DNA of 64,000 nucleotides from Bacteroidales bacterium. GTDB lineage: Bacteria > Bacteroidota > Bacteroidia > Bacteroidales > JAQUTK01. Position 1 is the first letter of the stretch; the number at the start of each line of letters is the position of its first letter. Location of the stretch: assembly GCA_028709785.1 (NCBI GenBank), contig JAQUTK010000014.1:1-64000 (forward strand), read 5' to 3'. Both the position numbers and the translations under genes were made by a program. Positions 17,410 through 25,079 of this stretch are shown piece by piece. The notes below the pieces were generated by a model. It ran no database searches. It was not told where the DNA came from and worked only from the letters and a program-made list of their open reading frames with translations.

Positions 17410-20343
17410 TTATCGATCCTTCGGTTTCAGATTAATCTCTTCTCTTTGTGTACCGATATGTCCGTTGAGATCAGTACCTTCTATCTCGAGTTGCAGGTTT
17501 CCTTTCATGTAAGCACCTACCGGGAAGGAGACTTCCACTTCTTGCTCGCCATTTGTCAGCAAAGCAGGGTTCCAATAATAGACATGTTTTCCATCGTAGT
17601 TGATCTGATCAATCTGGTCTTTCGGATAATACTTCGGCACATAGAAGTTCTTGGGGATGGAGCCGCCGAGCAGTTCTGTGTAGTAGGTGCTTTGACCTGT
17701 CCTGTCTCGCGCACCTCTTCCTGATTTCGTTGTGATAATAATGACGGAGGCTATTGGACGACCGTCATTATCAAGTACAAGTGTCTGGATAGGGCTAATT
17801 GTGTCCAGCTCCAGATTGTGATAATTAGAAAGATTATCTCTTGTTGTTAAAACTTCTATTCCTCTGACTTCCTTTCCGGGAATTGTCTTTAGTATATTTT
17901 CAACTCTTGCCATTTTCCCATATTCCATATCTTCGGCATTCATTATACCTTTAACAGAACTTGGTTCATTTAATTGCATTGAACCTGCGGAAGACATATA
18001 GGTGCTTGAACTTCGTTTCCGATAATCAGTAGAATCAGGAGAATCAGTACCCAAATAATATTGTTTTTTTCGTAGGCCGTTGCTTTGACCAACAAAACTG
18101 CTCACTACTGCATTATTGGAAGCCGAAGTAGTGCTATTATTCCTATTGATGATCTCCGCGTCAATCTGAAAGTAAACAGGTCTACCGTTAATGTTATAAT
18201 TGTCGTATGCTTTAAACTCTGAGGCTCCGTCTCCTTCTAGCGGCGAACTGTTGTCTATCTTAAACCCGGGAATCTCTGCTTTGAGAATATCAATCACATT
18301 GGCATACGCATCGTATCGACCGATCTGCACCGAGTCAATCACGATGTCTGCCACTCCGCTACCGCTTCTGTTGTATGAGTTCTTGATAACCTTTCGTTCG
18401 GTTACGGTGACTTCTCTAAGCAGGTGAATCCCTTTTTGTTTGCGAAGACTATCCAGATAAGCGTTGTCTTCTTCCTTTTTTTCTTCATAACCAAACATAA
18501 GGGAATCAACCTCTTCCGATTCATAGAGGTAATCTTCAAGAGGTACAATGGGGAACTTGGGCTTTTCGTATATGCTATCCAGCTTTATGCCGAGTCCCAG
18601 ATTCCGTTTATTCTTTGTCTTCTCAATATTGATTCTGGCAAACGAGGTCTCTCTGATGTCCAGATTTTCAAAAGCGAACCGTCCGTTCTTGTCCGTTTTG
18701 GTATCTTTGGCAATCGTCTTTCCTCCCTGCACAAACAAAGAGATCCTTCTTCCTACAATTGGTTTTAAGAGGAGGTTGACAACACTTCCTGAGACCGTGA
18801 AGGAAGTGTCGGGCCGATGTGTGAAACTCTTTCGTGTGACATCATTCCAGTTGTATCCTCTCCATCCGTGCGTGAGCAAGAGCAGATCGAGTTGTTTGCA
18901 GATGCTGTCATAGGGATTGTTGAAGTAATATCCCGGTGTTTCGATGAAACCTTTCAGATCGGAAGAGAGGAGCATCTCGGAACGGAAGGTCTTCTGGATG
19001 GAATCTACCGGCACCCGGTTCTTGTTGGTGACACTCACGGCAAAGGATCCGGCGACAGACTGTCCGCTGAGTTGCGGACGGATCTTCAGGGTCATCATCT
19101 GATCGGTATCGGACTTGATCTCCCAGTTTGCTTTGATGTCAAACTTCAGTTCGTCTTTCCGGTCGATGTACACCAGCCGTTCACAGAGTGGCTGTCCGTC
19201 GGCAGTAAAGAGGGTGAGGCGGTTGATACCGGACTTCAGGTTCTCTTTGGGAACAGGAACGAGGACGCGGGACTTGTTCATCCTGATGTTATATGCCTCT
19301 CTGGTGGGTAGTCCGCGGGATTCGGCAAGGAGGGTAAACTGTGTTTGGTTAGCAACGACACCCGAAGAACCATTGACTGCAACGAAAAGTGTATCAGAAG
19401 TTGGTTTGGAAACAACCATGAGCGTGACTCCTTCCTTTTCGACAGCAGGCAGAGGGATGAGCTGGTCGTTAAACAGACGGGCGGAGTACTGTTTGCCTGT
19501 GTCCGGTAGCAACACGAACGATCCCATTCCTTTGTGTTCGGAGGTAAAGGAAACAATATCGTTTCCTTTCTGATCGACAATAGTACCCTCTACGGCAACG
19601 CTTCTTCCATCGGGAAACAGTGCTTTGTATGCCACCCGGTTGGGTACCCCTGCAATCAGTTTGCCTCCTTCGGGCAGGAACTGCACATCCAGTTCCAACT
19701 CCCGGTTAGCTTTCTTCTGTGCTTCCAGCAATTTCTCTTCTTCTGCTTTCTGTTTGCGTTTCTGAAATTGTCCCTGTGTGATAAAGACCTCTTTATTGGA
19801 CGCATTGGTTATAAATACGAACCTTTTGTTTTCCTGTTCCTTGTCTTTGTCTCCCCAGATCGGAATGATCTTCTCGAAACAGACGGAGTCGCCGAAGTTC
19901 TTCTGCCAACGGGTATAGGCACGGATGCGGTAGATTCCTTTGTCCTGAATGGCTTTGGTGAGCACAAACTGTCCGTTGGCACTTCCTCCTTTGAGTGTGT
20001 ATTGTGCGCTTTGGGTCACCCTGTTTGCTTCATTGATCAGATCGACATAGACCAGCTGACTCTTTTCGGTGGGCAGGAGTGTTCCTGCCTGCATGACCCA
20101 TACCTTGTACCAGATGGTGTCATAGAGGTTATAGATGGGACGGTCCATTTGAATATAGATCTTCTCAGGATAGTTATCTCTCATGAGAGAGGCCATGGCG
20201 GTGATCCGTTGCCCCAGAGTTATTTGGTTTTTTCCTGTGTTACTATTCTCCGACAAAGCCTTGCTCCATCCATTCAGACTTATAATAAACAAGACTGTAA
20301 TGAGTGCCAGGAAGTAAACCTCCTTTTTGAATGCTTCTTTCAT
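17410..20343 (-). CDS. MG2/plug-domain surface protein, copy B
   Basis: This 977-residue paralogue of 14520-17381 has the same order of signal peptide, MG2 domain, beta-sandwiches, regulatory-like domain and plug-like region, again with no barrel. It is 24 residues longer. The extra length is in the variable region (about residues 725-815), where copy B has an insert around SFVGQSNGLRKKQYYLGTDS. The mature N-terminal third is identical to copy A at the DNA level for about 670 bp, and flanking parts differ by scattered substitutions. It follows propeller B by 25 bp and precedes copy A by 28 bp on the minus strand. A long plus-strand frame across it is antisense coding shadow, also seen in copy A. 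Function unknown; perhaps a surface receptor or anti-protease-like structural protein. Confidence 0.8.
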   Translation of the reverse strand: MKEAFKKEVYFLALITVLFIISLNGWSKALSENSNTGKNQITLGQRITAMASLMRDNYPEKIYIQMDRPIYNLYDTIWYKVWVMQAGTLLPTEKSQLVYVDLINEANRVTQSAQYTLKGGSANGQFVLTKAIQDKGIYRIRAYTRWQKNFGDSVCFEKIIPIWGDKDKEQENKRFVFITNASNKEVFITQGQFQKRKQKAEEEKLLEAQKKANRELELDVQFLPEGGKLIAGVPNRVAYKALFPDGRSVAVEGTIVDQKGNDIVSFTSEHKGMGSFVLLPDTGKQYSARLFNDQLIPLPAVEKEGVTLMVVSKPTSDTLFVAVNGSSGVVANQTQFTLLAESRGLPTREAYNIRMNKSRVLVPVPKENLKSGINRLTLFTADGQPLCERLVYIDRKDELKFDIKANWEIKSDTDQMMTLKIRPQLSGQSVAGSFAVSVTNKNRVPVDSIQKTFRSEMLLSSDLKGFIETPGYYFNNPYDSICKQLDLLLLTHGWRGYNWNDVTRKSFTHRPDTSFTVSGSVVNLLLKPIVGRRISLFVQGGKTIAKDTKTDKNGRFAFENLDIRETSFARINIEKTKNKRNLGLGIKLDSIYEKPKFPIVPLEDYLYESEEVDSLMFGYEEKKEEDNAYLDSLRKQKGIHLLREVTVTERKVIKNSYNRSGSGVADIVIDSVQIGRYDAYANVIDILKAEIPGFKIDNSSPLEGDGASEFKAYDNYNINGRPVYFQIDAEIINRNNSTTSASNNAVVSSFVGQSNGLRKKQYYLGTDSPDSTDYRKRSSSTYMSSAGSMQLNEPSSVKGIMNAEDMEYGKMARVENILKTIPGKEVRGIEVLTTRDNLSNYHNLELDTISPIQTLVLDNDGRPIASVIIITTKSGRGARDRTGQSTYYTELLGGSIPKNFYVPKYYPKDQIDQINYDGKHVYYWNPALLTNGEQEVEVSFPVGAYMKGNLQLEIEGTDLNGHIGTQREEINLKPKDR
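19496..20166 (-). repeat. Identical tract shared by the two MG2 genes (copy B)
   Basis: Partner of 16534-17204. No mismatch was seen in 671 bp, in contrast to substitutions every 10-40 bp elsewhere in the pair. This is the pattern expected of recent gene conversion or very recent partial duplication. Confidence 0.85.
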
Positions 20344-20368
20344 AGTATTTCAGTTTTGAGCGTTTTTA

Positions 20369-21652
20369 TTATTCCTTCCAGTAAATAGTTCGGATGATTG
20401 GATTGGCATCATCAGACAATGGCTCAAGGAGGCGCTGGAACTTTCCATCCTGATCTTTTAGTTTAGCTTTTACACCGTCAGTGAAATAACTGTTGTATAT
20501 CTCTTGATCGTTCTTTAAGTCTTCAACGTTGAGACTATAAATATCTCTTACATCGAAAACGGGATAATAATTGATAGATATGAGATTGGGGCCACCATCT
20601 AAGTCGTTTATGATATAGTTTGCATGGTATGTCACACTTCCATCTTTCAAGTCACAGACTACCCAATAACAGTACTTCATATTATTTTCATAATAAAACT
20701 CATTACGTTCTTCTTCAGAAGCATAATATCTTACAGATAAAAGGATTTTATCATTGAAAACATACATTCTTAGGATCATAGGTTGAAGAAGCGTTGACTT
20801 ATAATCACCATAAAGATCTTCGGGTTTGTATTTGTTTTTAGGAATTATCCGACAGTAAGGTTTAACTTCTTTGCCCTTCGCCATCATCACTGTGTCATAG
20901 TAAACAGTCCAATAATAAATTCTATCATTTGAAAGATAGGAAACATAATTAGATCCTTCACCATTGTGGTACCACTTTTTCTTCTCTTTTTCGACTTTAT
21001 CAGCAAATTCTGTCCAAAACTTCGTCCTGTATTCCATTTCAATATTGTTCTTCACAATCTGATTGTCGCGTGTATCTAATATCTTAAACGGAGAATAATG
21101 ACGCATAAAATAAGCGAGGCTATTATATATAAAACAAGGAATAAAAAGCCACATTTCTCCAGTAAGAGTTTTCACATATCTCCCCTCCTCATTATAAACT
21201 TTCGTATAGCTCTCATCTGAAGTGATATAGACCCAATTATTTGTAGGATCAACTTTAAAACTGTAACAATCCATCCATGGATATTCCTCAGGTCCTTGTC
21301 CTTTCCGTCCTATCTGATGCAAAAACTTCCCGTTCTTATCAAAACAAAGCAGTCTCTCTTCATTGATAATAGTATAGTAACGGTCACCATACTGAACAGC
21401 ATCTTTGGTCAATGTCTCTTTCGTTGTTTCCAATGCCACATAACTCACGCTGTCCGCTAGTTCGGAGAGCAACAGTGGTTCAACTTTTGATGGAGGAGCA
21501 TTCAGATGGAAAGTGACAAGTCCGTTTTGACTATCTGTATTTGCCGGATCTGCAACCTTCTTTCCGCCACAAGCAAACAGAAGTGGGCATAGCAGTAAAA
21601 GAATTGACTTTCTGTACATTTGATGTTTTCTGGTCATTAGATTCTCTTTCAT
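20369..21652 (-). CDS. 6-bladed beta-propeller lipoprotein, copy B
   Basis: This 427-residue lipoprotein has its lipobox at LLFAC (Cys28 from this start). Starts at MTRKHQ (21637) or MYRKS (21619) are also possible and would give a shorter signal peptide. It is a paralogue of 13270-14511. The strand-1 region (LNAPPSKVEPLLLSELADSV, GDRYYTIINEERLLCFDKNG) and the C-terminal region (CYWVVCDLKDGSVTY, NVEDLKND) are almost the same, while residues about 130-320 are diverged, with different charged loops. It is the first gene of the cluster, downstream of a TATATTTG -7 box, with MG2 copy B 25 bp behind it. Function unknown. Confidence 0.8.
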   Translation of the reverse strand: MKENLMTRKHQMYRKSILLLLCPLLFACGGKKVADPANTDSQNGLVTFHLNAPPSKVEPLLLSELADSVSYVALETTKETLTKDAVQYGDRYYTIINEERLLCFDKNGKFLHQIGRKGQGPEEYPWMDCYSFKVDPTNNWVYITSDESYTKVYNEEGRYVKTLTGEMWLFIPCFIYNSLAYFMRHYSPFKILDTRDNQIVKNNIEMEYRTKFWTEFADKVEKEKKKWYHNGEGSNYVSYLSNDRIYYWTVYYDTVMMAKGKEVKPYCRIIPKNKYKPEDLYGDYKSTLLQPMILRMYVFNDKILLSVRYYASEEERNEFYYENNMKYCYWVVCDLKDGSVTYHANYIINDLDGGPNLISINYYPVFDVRDIYSLNVEDLKNDQEIYNSYFTDGVKAKLKDQDGKFQRLLEPLSDDANPIIRTIYWKE

Positions 21653-21694
21653 TGTGATGTTTATCAGTAACTTTTAGTTCGGATTATCGTGCGA

Positions 21695-21702
21695 CAAATA
21701 TA
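21695..21702 (-). promoter_or_regulatory. -7 box of the propeller/MG2 cluster
   Basis: On the minus strand TATATTTG lies 43 bp upstream of the first start codon and matches TAnnTTTG exactly. No TTTG -33 box is visible, so an activator may be needed. Confidence 0.55.
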
Positions 21703-21811
21703 GTTTTTATTATTTATATAGAACTAGATTTATTTTACATTTATTCTAGAAACTATCTGTTTTTACTAATAGATACAAATGATTACAATAAAACAACCTG
21801 AAGAGTTTTTA

Positions 21812-21873
21812 TTTTCATACGGACTCCTTCTCCGTTTCACAGTTGTGAAACGGAGAAGGAGTCTGTATGAAAA
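21812..21873. repeat. 30-bp near-perfect hairpin in the 376-bp intergenic region
   Basis: The arms 21812-21841 and 21844-21873 pair over 30 bp with a single G:U wobble and a 2-nt loop. The arms begin TTTTCATAC and end GTATGAAAA, so neither strand has the T-tract that should follow a terminator stem. It lies downstream of the HAD gene and about 110 bp upstream of the -7 box of the propeller/MG2 cluster. The remainder of the gap (21653-22028) is non-coding and AT-rich next to the hairpin. Confidence 0.9.
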
Positions 21874-22028
21874 GAGACAATCGTCCTGATCCCTTCGGCA
21901 ACGGATCCTAATGGATGGCTAAAGAGATACAGATGCTGGTATATAGACTATGAGCCTACACCAAACATGATAGGGTAAAAAGAAGTGATGCAACTCTGTT
22001 AGTAGGAAAGATCGTACCGATTAAACAA

Positions 22029-22922
22029 TTAGTCGGCGTCCGGCGCATTGGTAAGAGCCTTCTCTTTGTGGCTTAACATCAGGTTGTTAAACTCATAATC
22101 AGCCTTTATCTTGTCAAGAATCGTCTTTACGACCTGATCAATCTCTTTGCCTTCCGAATAATCGGCTTTACAAACAAAGTTGACCCGCTCATCTTTAATG
22201 AGTTTCTGTGTGATATCTTTGACGTTGCTCTTTGAATGATGAATCGCAATGGAATGTCCACCTTGTTGCTTGACCAACTTCATACAAGGGATATCGGTCT
22301 CGCCATCGCCAAAGTAAATCATCCGGCTGAAAGGGACACGACGATCAGACTCTTTGACAAACTCATTGACTTTGTGGATCTCTTTCATGCTTTCCACTCC
22401 TTTGTTGATTCGGAAAAGGAACTGAGTCTTTGTGGTAAAATTGACAGCGACCGCAGGCCATTGAGCCACACCATCCACACTATACATATACGAACAGGCG
22501 TATATCTGTTTGAATTTGCCGGCAATGACAGTACCTTCAATCATCTCTTTCAGTCCGGAGGAGTTGATATAGTGTTCGATGATGATCCCCCGGCTTTCGG
22601 CATAGGCATCGATACGGTCAAACCAATGCTCCACTCCTTTAAATAACGGCACCGAAGCACCAAACTTCTGAAAGCTTTCCCGCTTCAAAGAGACACCCTT
22701 ACCCATTGCCTTGCGCATCATCATAAACATATAGGTGAGCACAGGATCGGCATCCTGTGCTTCGGCAAGCTGATTGTTTTCTGCCCAAAACTCTTCCTTA
22801 TTGGTTCCTATCGCCTGAATGAAAGCATATTCCTGCATGTTGCCGGGCGACAAGGTGCCGTCAAAGTCATAGATCAGCGCAACAATGGGTTTTTCCTTAT
22901 TTGAAGGGTTCTGTCTTTTCAT
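22029..22922 (-). CDS. HAD-superfamily hydrolase
   Basis: This 297-residue cytosolic haloacid dehalogenase-like phosphatase has motif I YDFDGTLSPGN, with both catalytic Asp. A Thr/Ser-type motif II lies near EHYINSSG, a Lys (motif III) near TTKTQFLFRINKG, and motif IV is YFGDGETDIPCM. I start it at MKRQNPSNKEKP (22922). The longer frame up to 23186 overlaps the upstream GH43 gene and reads as non-coding. The start is 8 bp after the GH43 stop, so the two are co-transcribed. The substrate is unknown; a sugar phosphate or nucleotide is typical. A 30-bp hairpin lies downstream. Confidence 0.85.
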   Translation of the reverse strand: MKRQNPSNKEKPIVALIYDFDGTLSPGNMQEYAFIQAIGTNKEEFWAENNQLAEAQDADPVLTYMFMMMRKAMGKGVSLKRESFQKFGASVPLFKGVEHWFDRIDAYAESRGIIIEHYINSSGLKEMIEGTVIAGKFKQIYACSYMYSVDGVAQWPAVAVNFTTKTQFLFRINKGVESMKEIHKVNEFVKESDRRVPFSRMIYFGDGETDIPCMKLVKQQGGHSIAIHHSKSNVKDITQKLIKDERVNFVCKADYSEGKEIDQVVKTILDKIKADYEFNNLMLSHKEKALTNAPDAD

Positions 22923-22930
22923 CGTTATAG

Positions 22931-24412
22931 TTATTTCCCATACACTTTCCACTCCCAGAGACCCGGAACTCCTTGTGTGATCTTCAGTCGCAGATAACGT
23001 GCATGACCTATCCCTTTGGCGATATGAGGAGAGCGTATGGCTATCTTTTCTTCCTGAGCACAAGTTGTCCATTTGACACCGTCCAATGATTTTTCCAACA
23101 CCCAGGCATGACCCAGTGTGGGTTGTGTGAAGAAGAAGTCGCACTCCGATACCTTGATTTTCTTTTGAAAGTCCAGCATGATCCACGGTTTATCATCACC
23201 CGGAGCAGCTATCCAACGCGACCCATTAGAGTTATCAATAGCATTTTTGCCCACGTAGGTATGGGTACGCTTAACCTCCTTCAGCGAACCTCTATCCGGT
23301 AACGGATCATTGGGTTGTGTCTCGATGGTGCGGGTTATATCTCTATTCTCTGTTGCACTGGAGACTTTAACAACGGCCGTTGTGGCCAGATTCGTTTTCT
23401 TATTCTTGTTCTTCCCCAGATAACCGACGCCTTTCCAATCCGGTGTGATCGTTTTAATGGTACCATCGGAATTAAACTCCATCTTATTGGCAAAAACCTG
23501 ACGGGTGGTGCCTCCTTCTCCATATTCGAGATAAATGAAATAATAGTTGTCATTCTTCTCATCATAAAACACATTCCCGTGTCCCGGTCCCCACACATTG
23601 TTGGGTATCGAAGAATAGATAAAAATATCATTCCCTTCCGGTGCTTCCAAACCGGAAAGAGGTCCCTCCTTACTCATCATATAGGCATTGACATAATTTT
23701 GATCACCACTCAGTGTATACACATAGTAGTAAATGCCTTTACGTTTGAACATCAATGGTCCCTCGGAATAAGGTGTCCGTTTGGTGGAAAGAGTACGTTC
23801 CGGTCCTTCCAACGACAGATAGTCCGCGCTCAATCGTCCGGCTTTCCGTCTGCGCCAAAAGATGTAGCCGGAGCCATCTTCATCCACAAAGGGCTCACCG
23901 TCAATATCAGACAGAATGGGTGTGGTCTGTATCTTGCTACCTTCCGTTCCTTTGGCAAAAATGCCATCTCCATTGGTCACGCGAAAAGGGCCCTCCGGTT
24001 TATCCGCCACAAATACATAGGTCGGACAGGTTCCGTCGGGACTGACTATGGTCGCATAAAGTAAATATTTACCATCCTTCTTTATCACCTTTCCGGGTGC
24101 CCAGTAACGGAAATAGCCCGTTCTCTCTTTTCCGTTCTGATCGGTATATGCATAGGCTTTTGCCCAGTCAATACCGTACATCATCGGTCCCTCAAAACTC
24201 CAGTTTACAAAGTCTTTTGATTTCCATACCACAGGAGTACCGGCCTGCGATAGTCCTCTGTTGATATCTGAAGTGGCATACAGATAATAGGTATCACCAA
24301 ACTTCGAGATAGAAGGATCGGCAATGTTATCCGGAACAAGCGGGTTAAAGTTCTGCGCGCCCACAGTGAGGGTGAGCAGGACAAACAAAGCGGTGTAAAC
24401 TAGATGTCTCAT
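22931..24412 (-). CDS. GH43-family glycosidase with C-terminal discoidin-like domain
   Basis: This secreted 493-residue enzyme has a signal peptide (residues 1-19, ending VGAQ). The propeller at about 22-335 has general base Asp in NIADPSISK, modulator Asp in PFVDEDGSGYIFW and acid Glu in YSEGPLMFKR. The C-terminal ~140 residues (NAIDNSNGSRWIAAPGDDKP onward, ending GVPGLWEWKVYGK) form an F5/8 type C (CBM32-like) domain. The likely role is removal of arabinose or xylose side groups, or an exo-galactosidase-type activity; the subfamily cannot be fixed by eye. It follows mgsA by about 100 bp and precedes the HAD gene by 8 bp. Confidence 0.87.
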   Translation of the reverse strand: MRHLVYTALFVLLTLTVGAQNFNPLVPDNIADPSISKFGDTYYLYATSDINRGLSQAGTPVVWKSKDFVNWSFEGPMMYGIDWAKAYAYTDQNGKERTGYFRYWAPGKVIKKDGKYLLYATIVSPDGTCPTYVFVADKPEGPFRVTNGDGIFAKGTEGSKIQTTPILSDIDGEPFVDEDGSGYIFWRRRKAGRLSADYLSLEGPERTLSTKRTPYSEGPLMFKRKGIYYYVYTLSGDQNYVNAYMMSKEGPLSGLEAPEGNDIFIYSSIPNNVWGPGHGNVFYDEKNDNYYFIYLEYGEGGTTRQVFANKMEFNSDGTIKTITPDWKGVGYLGKNKNKKTNLATTAVVKVSSATENRDITRTIETQPNDPLPDRGSLKEVKRTHTYVGKNAIDNSNGSRWIAAPGDDKPWIMLDFQKKIKVSECDFFFTQPTLGHAWVLEKSLDGVKWTTCAQEEKIAIRSPHIAKGIGHARYLRLKITQGVPGLWEWKVYGK

Positions 24413-24451
24413 AGCATTTAAGTGAATTTACAGGTAAAAACGGATCAAACA

Positions 24452-24479
24452 GGATGAACAACACGGTGGTTATTCATCC
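24452..24479 (-). terminator. Possible terminator downstream of mgsA
   Basis: GGATGAA (24452-24458) pairs with TTCATCC (24473-24479), and the stem can be extended inward past one mismatch. On the minus strand it is followed by a T-containing stretch (TGTTTGATCCGTTTTT). It lies between mgsA and the GH43 gene. Confidence 0.45.
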
Positions 24480-24514
24480 CTTTGGTCCACAAAAGTATAT
24501 TCTCACAAGAGATT

Positions 24515-25030
24515 TTATTTTGTCTTTTTGGCAACAGTCTTCTCAACCGCCTGAGTGACGATTTCTTTCTCTTTGAGACGGTTGGTATAGAAGCTGTAAT
24601 CTTTTTTGATTCTGGTATAGGTCGGATCTTCAAACAACGGACTGGATATAATATGATCAGCTGTTGAACGATTGCAGCAAAAGATAATATTTTCCACACC
24701 GGCAAGGCGGGTCAATGCCTTCACGTCGGTATCATGCGGCTGAAGGGTCATCGAATCCGTAAAAAAGAAAAGATAATCCACTTCTCCTTCGACAATACGT
24801 GAACCCATCTGCTGGTCACCTCCCAGAGGACCGGATTTCAATATCGTAATGTCCCACTCTTCGTCGGGATGCTTCTCAGCCAATGCTTCTTTAATCAATC
24901 TACCTGTTGTTCCTGTACATAAGAACTTATGCCCTTTCAGTCGCTCAGAATTCCAGAGTACAAATTCAATCAAGTCCTGCTTCATTGCATCGTGAGCAAC
25001 AAGGCCAATCTTCCATACAACTTTTTCCAT
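24515..25030 (-). CDS. mgsA: Methylglyoxal synthase
   Basis: This 171-residue cytosolic enzyme converts dihydroxyacetone phosphate to methylglyoxal and phosphate, a bypass that relieves sugar-phosphate stress. Family signatures are clear: GLVAHDAMK at the N terminus, CTGTTG for phosphate binding, KSGPLGGDQQMG with the catalytic Asp, and QPHDTDVKALTRLA. The C terminus has a short Lys-rich extension. It lies among glycoside hydrolase genes with its own probable -7 box (25061-25068), 49 bp after the GH95 stop. The association suggests control of carbon overflow during rapid sugar release (inference). Confidence 0.95.
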   Translation of the reverse strand: MEKVVWKIGLVAHDAMKQDLIEFVLWNSERLKGHKFLCTGTTGRLIKEALAEKHPDEEWDITILKSGPLGGDQQMGSRIVEGEVDYLFFFTDSMTLQPHDTDVKALTRLAGVENIIFCCNRSTADHIISSPLFEDPTYTRIKKDYSFYTNRLKEKEIVTQAVEKTVAKKTK

Positions 25031-25060
25031 TCTAATCTAAGTTTTAGTGCTTCAGTGACA

Positions 25061-25068
25061 CAAAATTA
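25061..25068 (-). promoter_or_regulatory. Probable -7 box of mgsA
   Basis: TAATTTTG on the minus strand lies 30 bp upstream of the mgsA start, in the gap after the GH95 stop. No convincing -33 element is seen. Confidence 0.45.
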
Positions 25069-25079
25069 CTCTTTTATTA

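Noticed and set aside
19534-20388. 284-codon plus-strand open frame across MG2 copy B, with a 240-codon equivalent in copy A (16572-17294)
   Set aside because: Both are antisense to highly conserved coding sequence and are long only because the two genes share the same DNA. The translation is Cys/Phe-rich, with no domain or promoter.
22923-23186. N-terminal extension of the HAD protein by 88 codons
   Set aside because: The extension overlaps the GH43 gene in another frame and reads as non-coding sequence. The ATG at 22922 precedes the DxDGT motif at the usual distance.
23315-24064. 249-codon plus-strand open frame
   Set aside because: It is antisense to the GH43-discoidin gene, which has intact catalytic motifs and a signal peptide.
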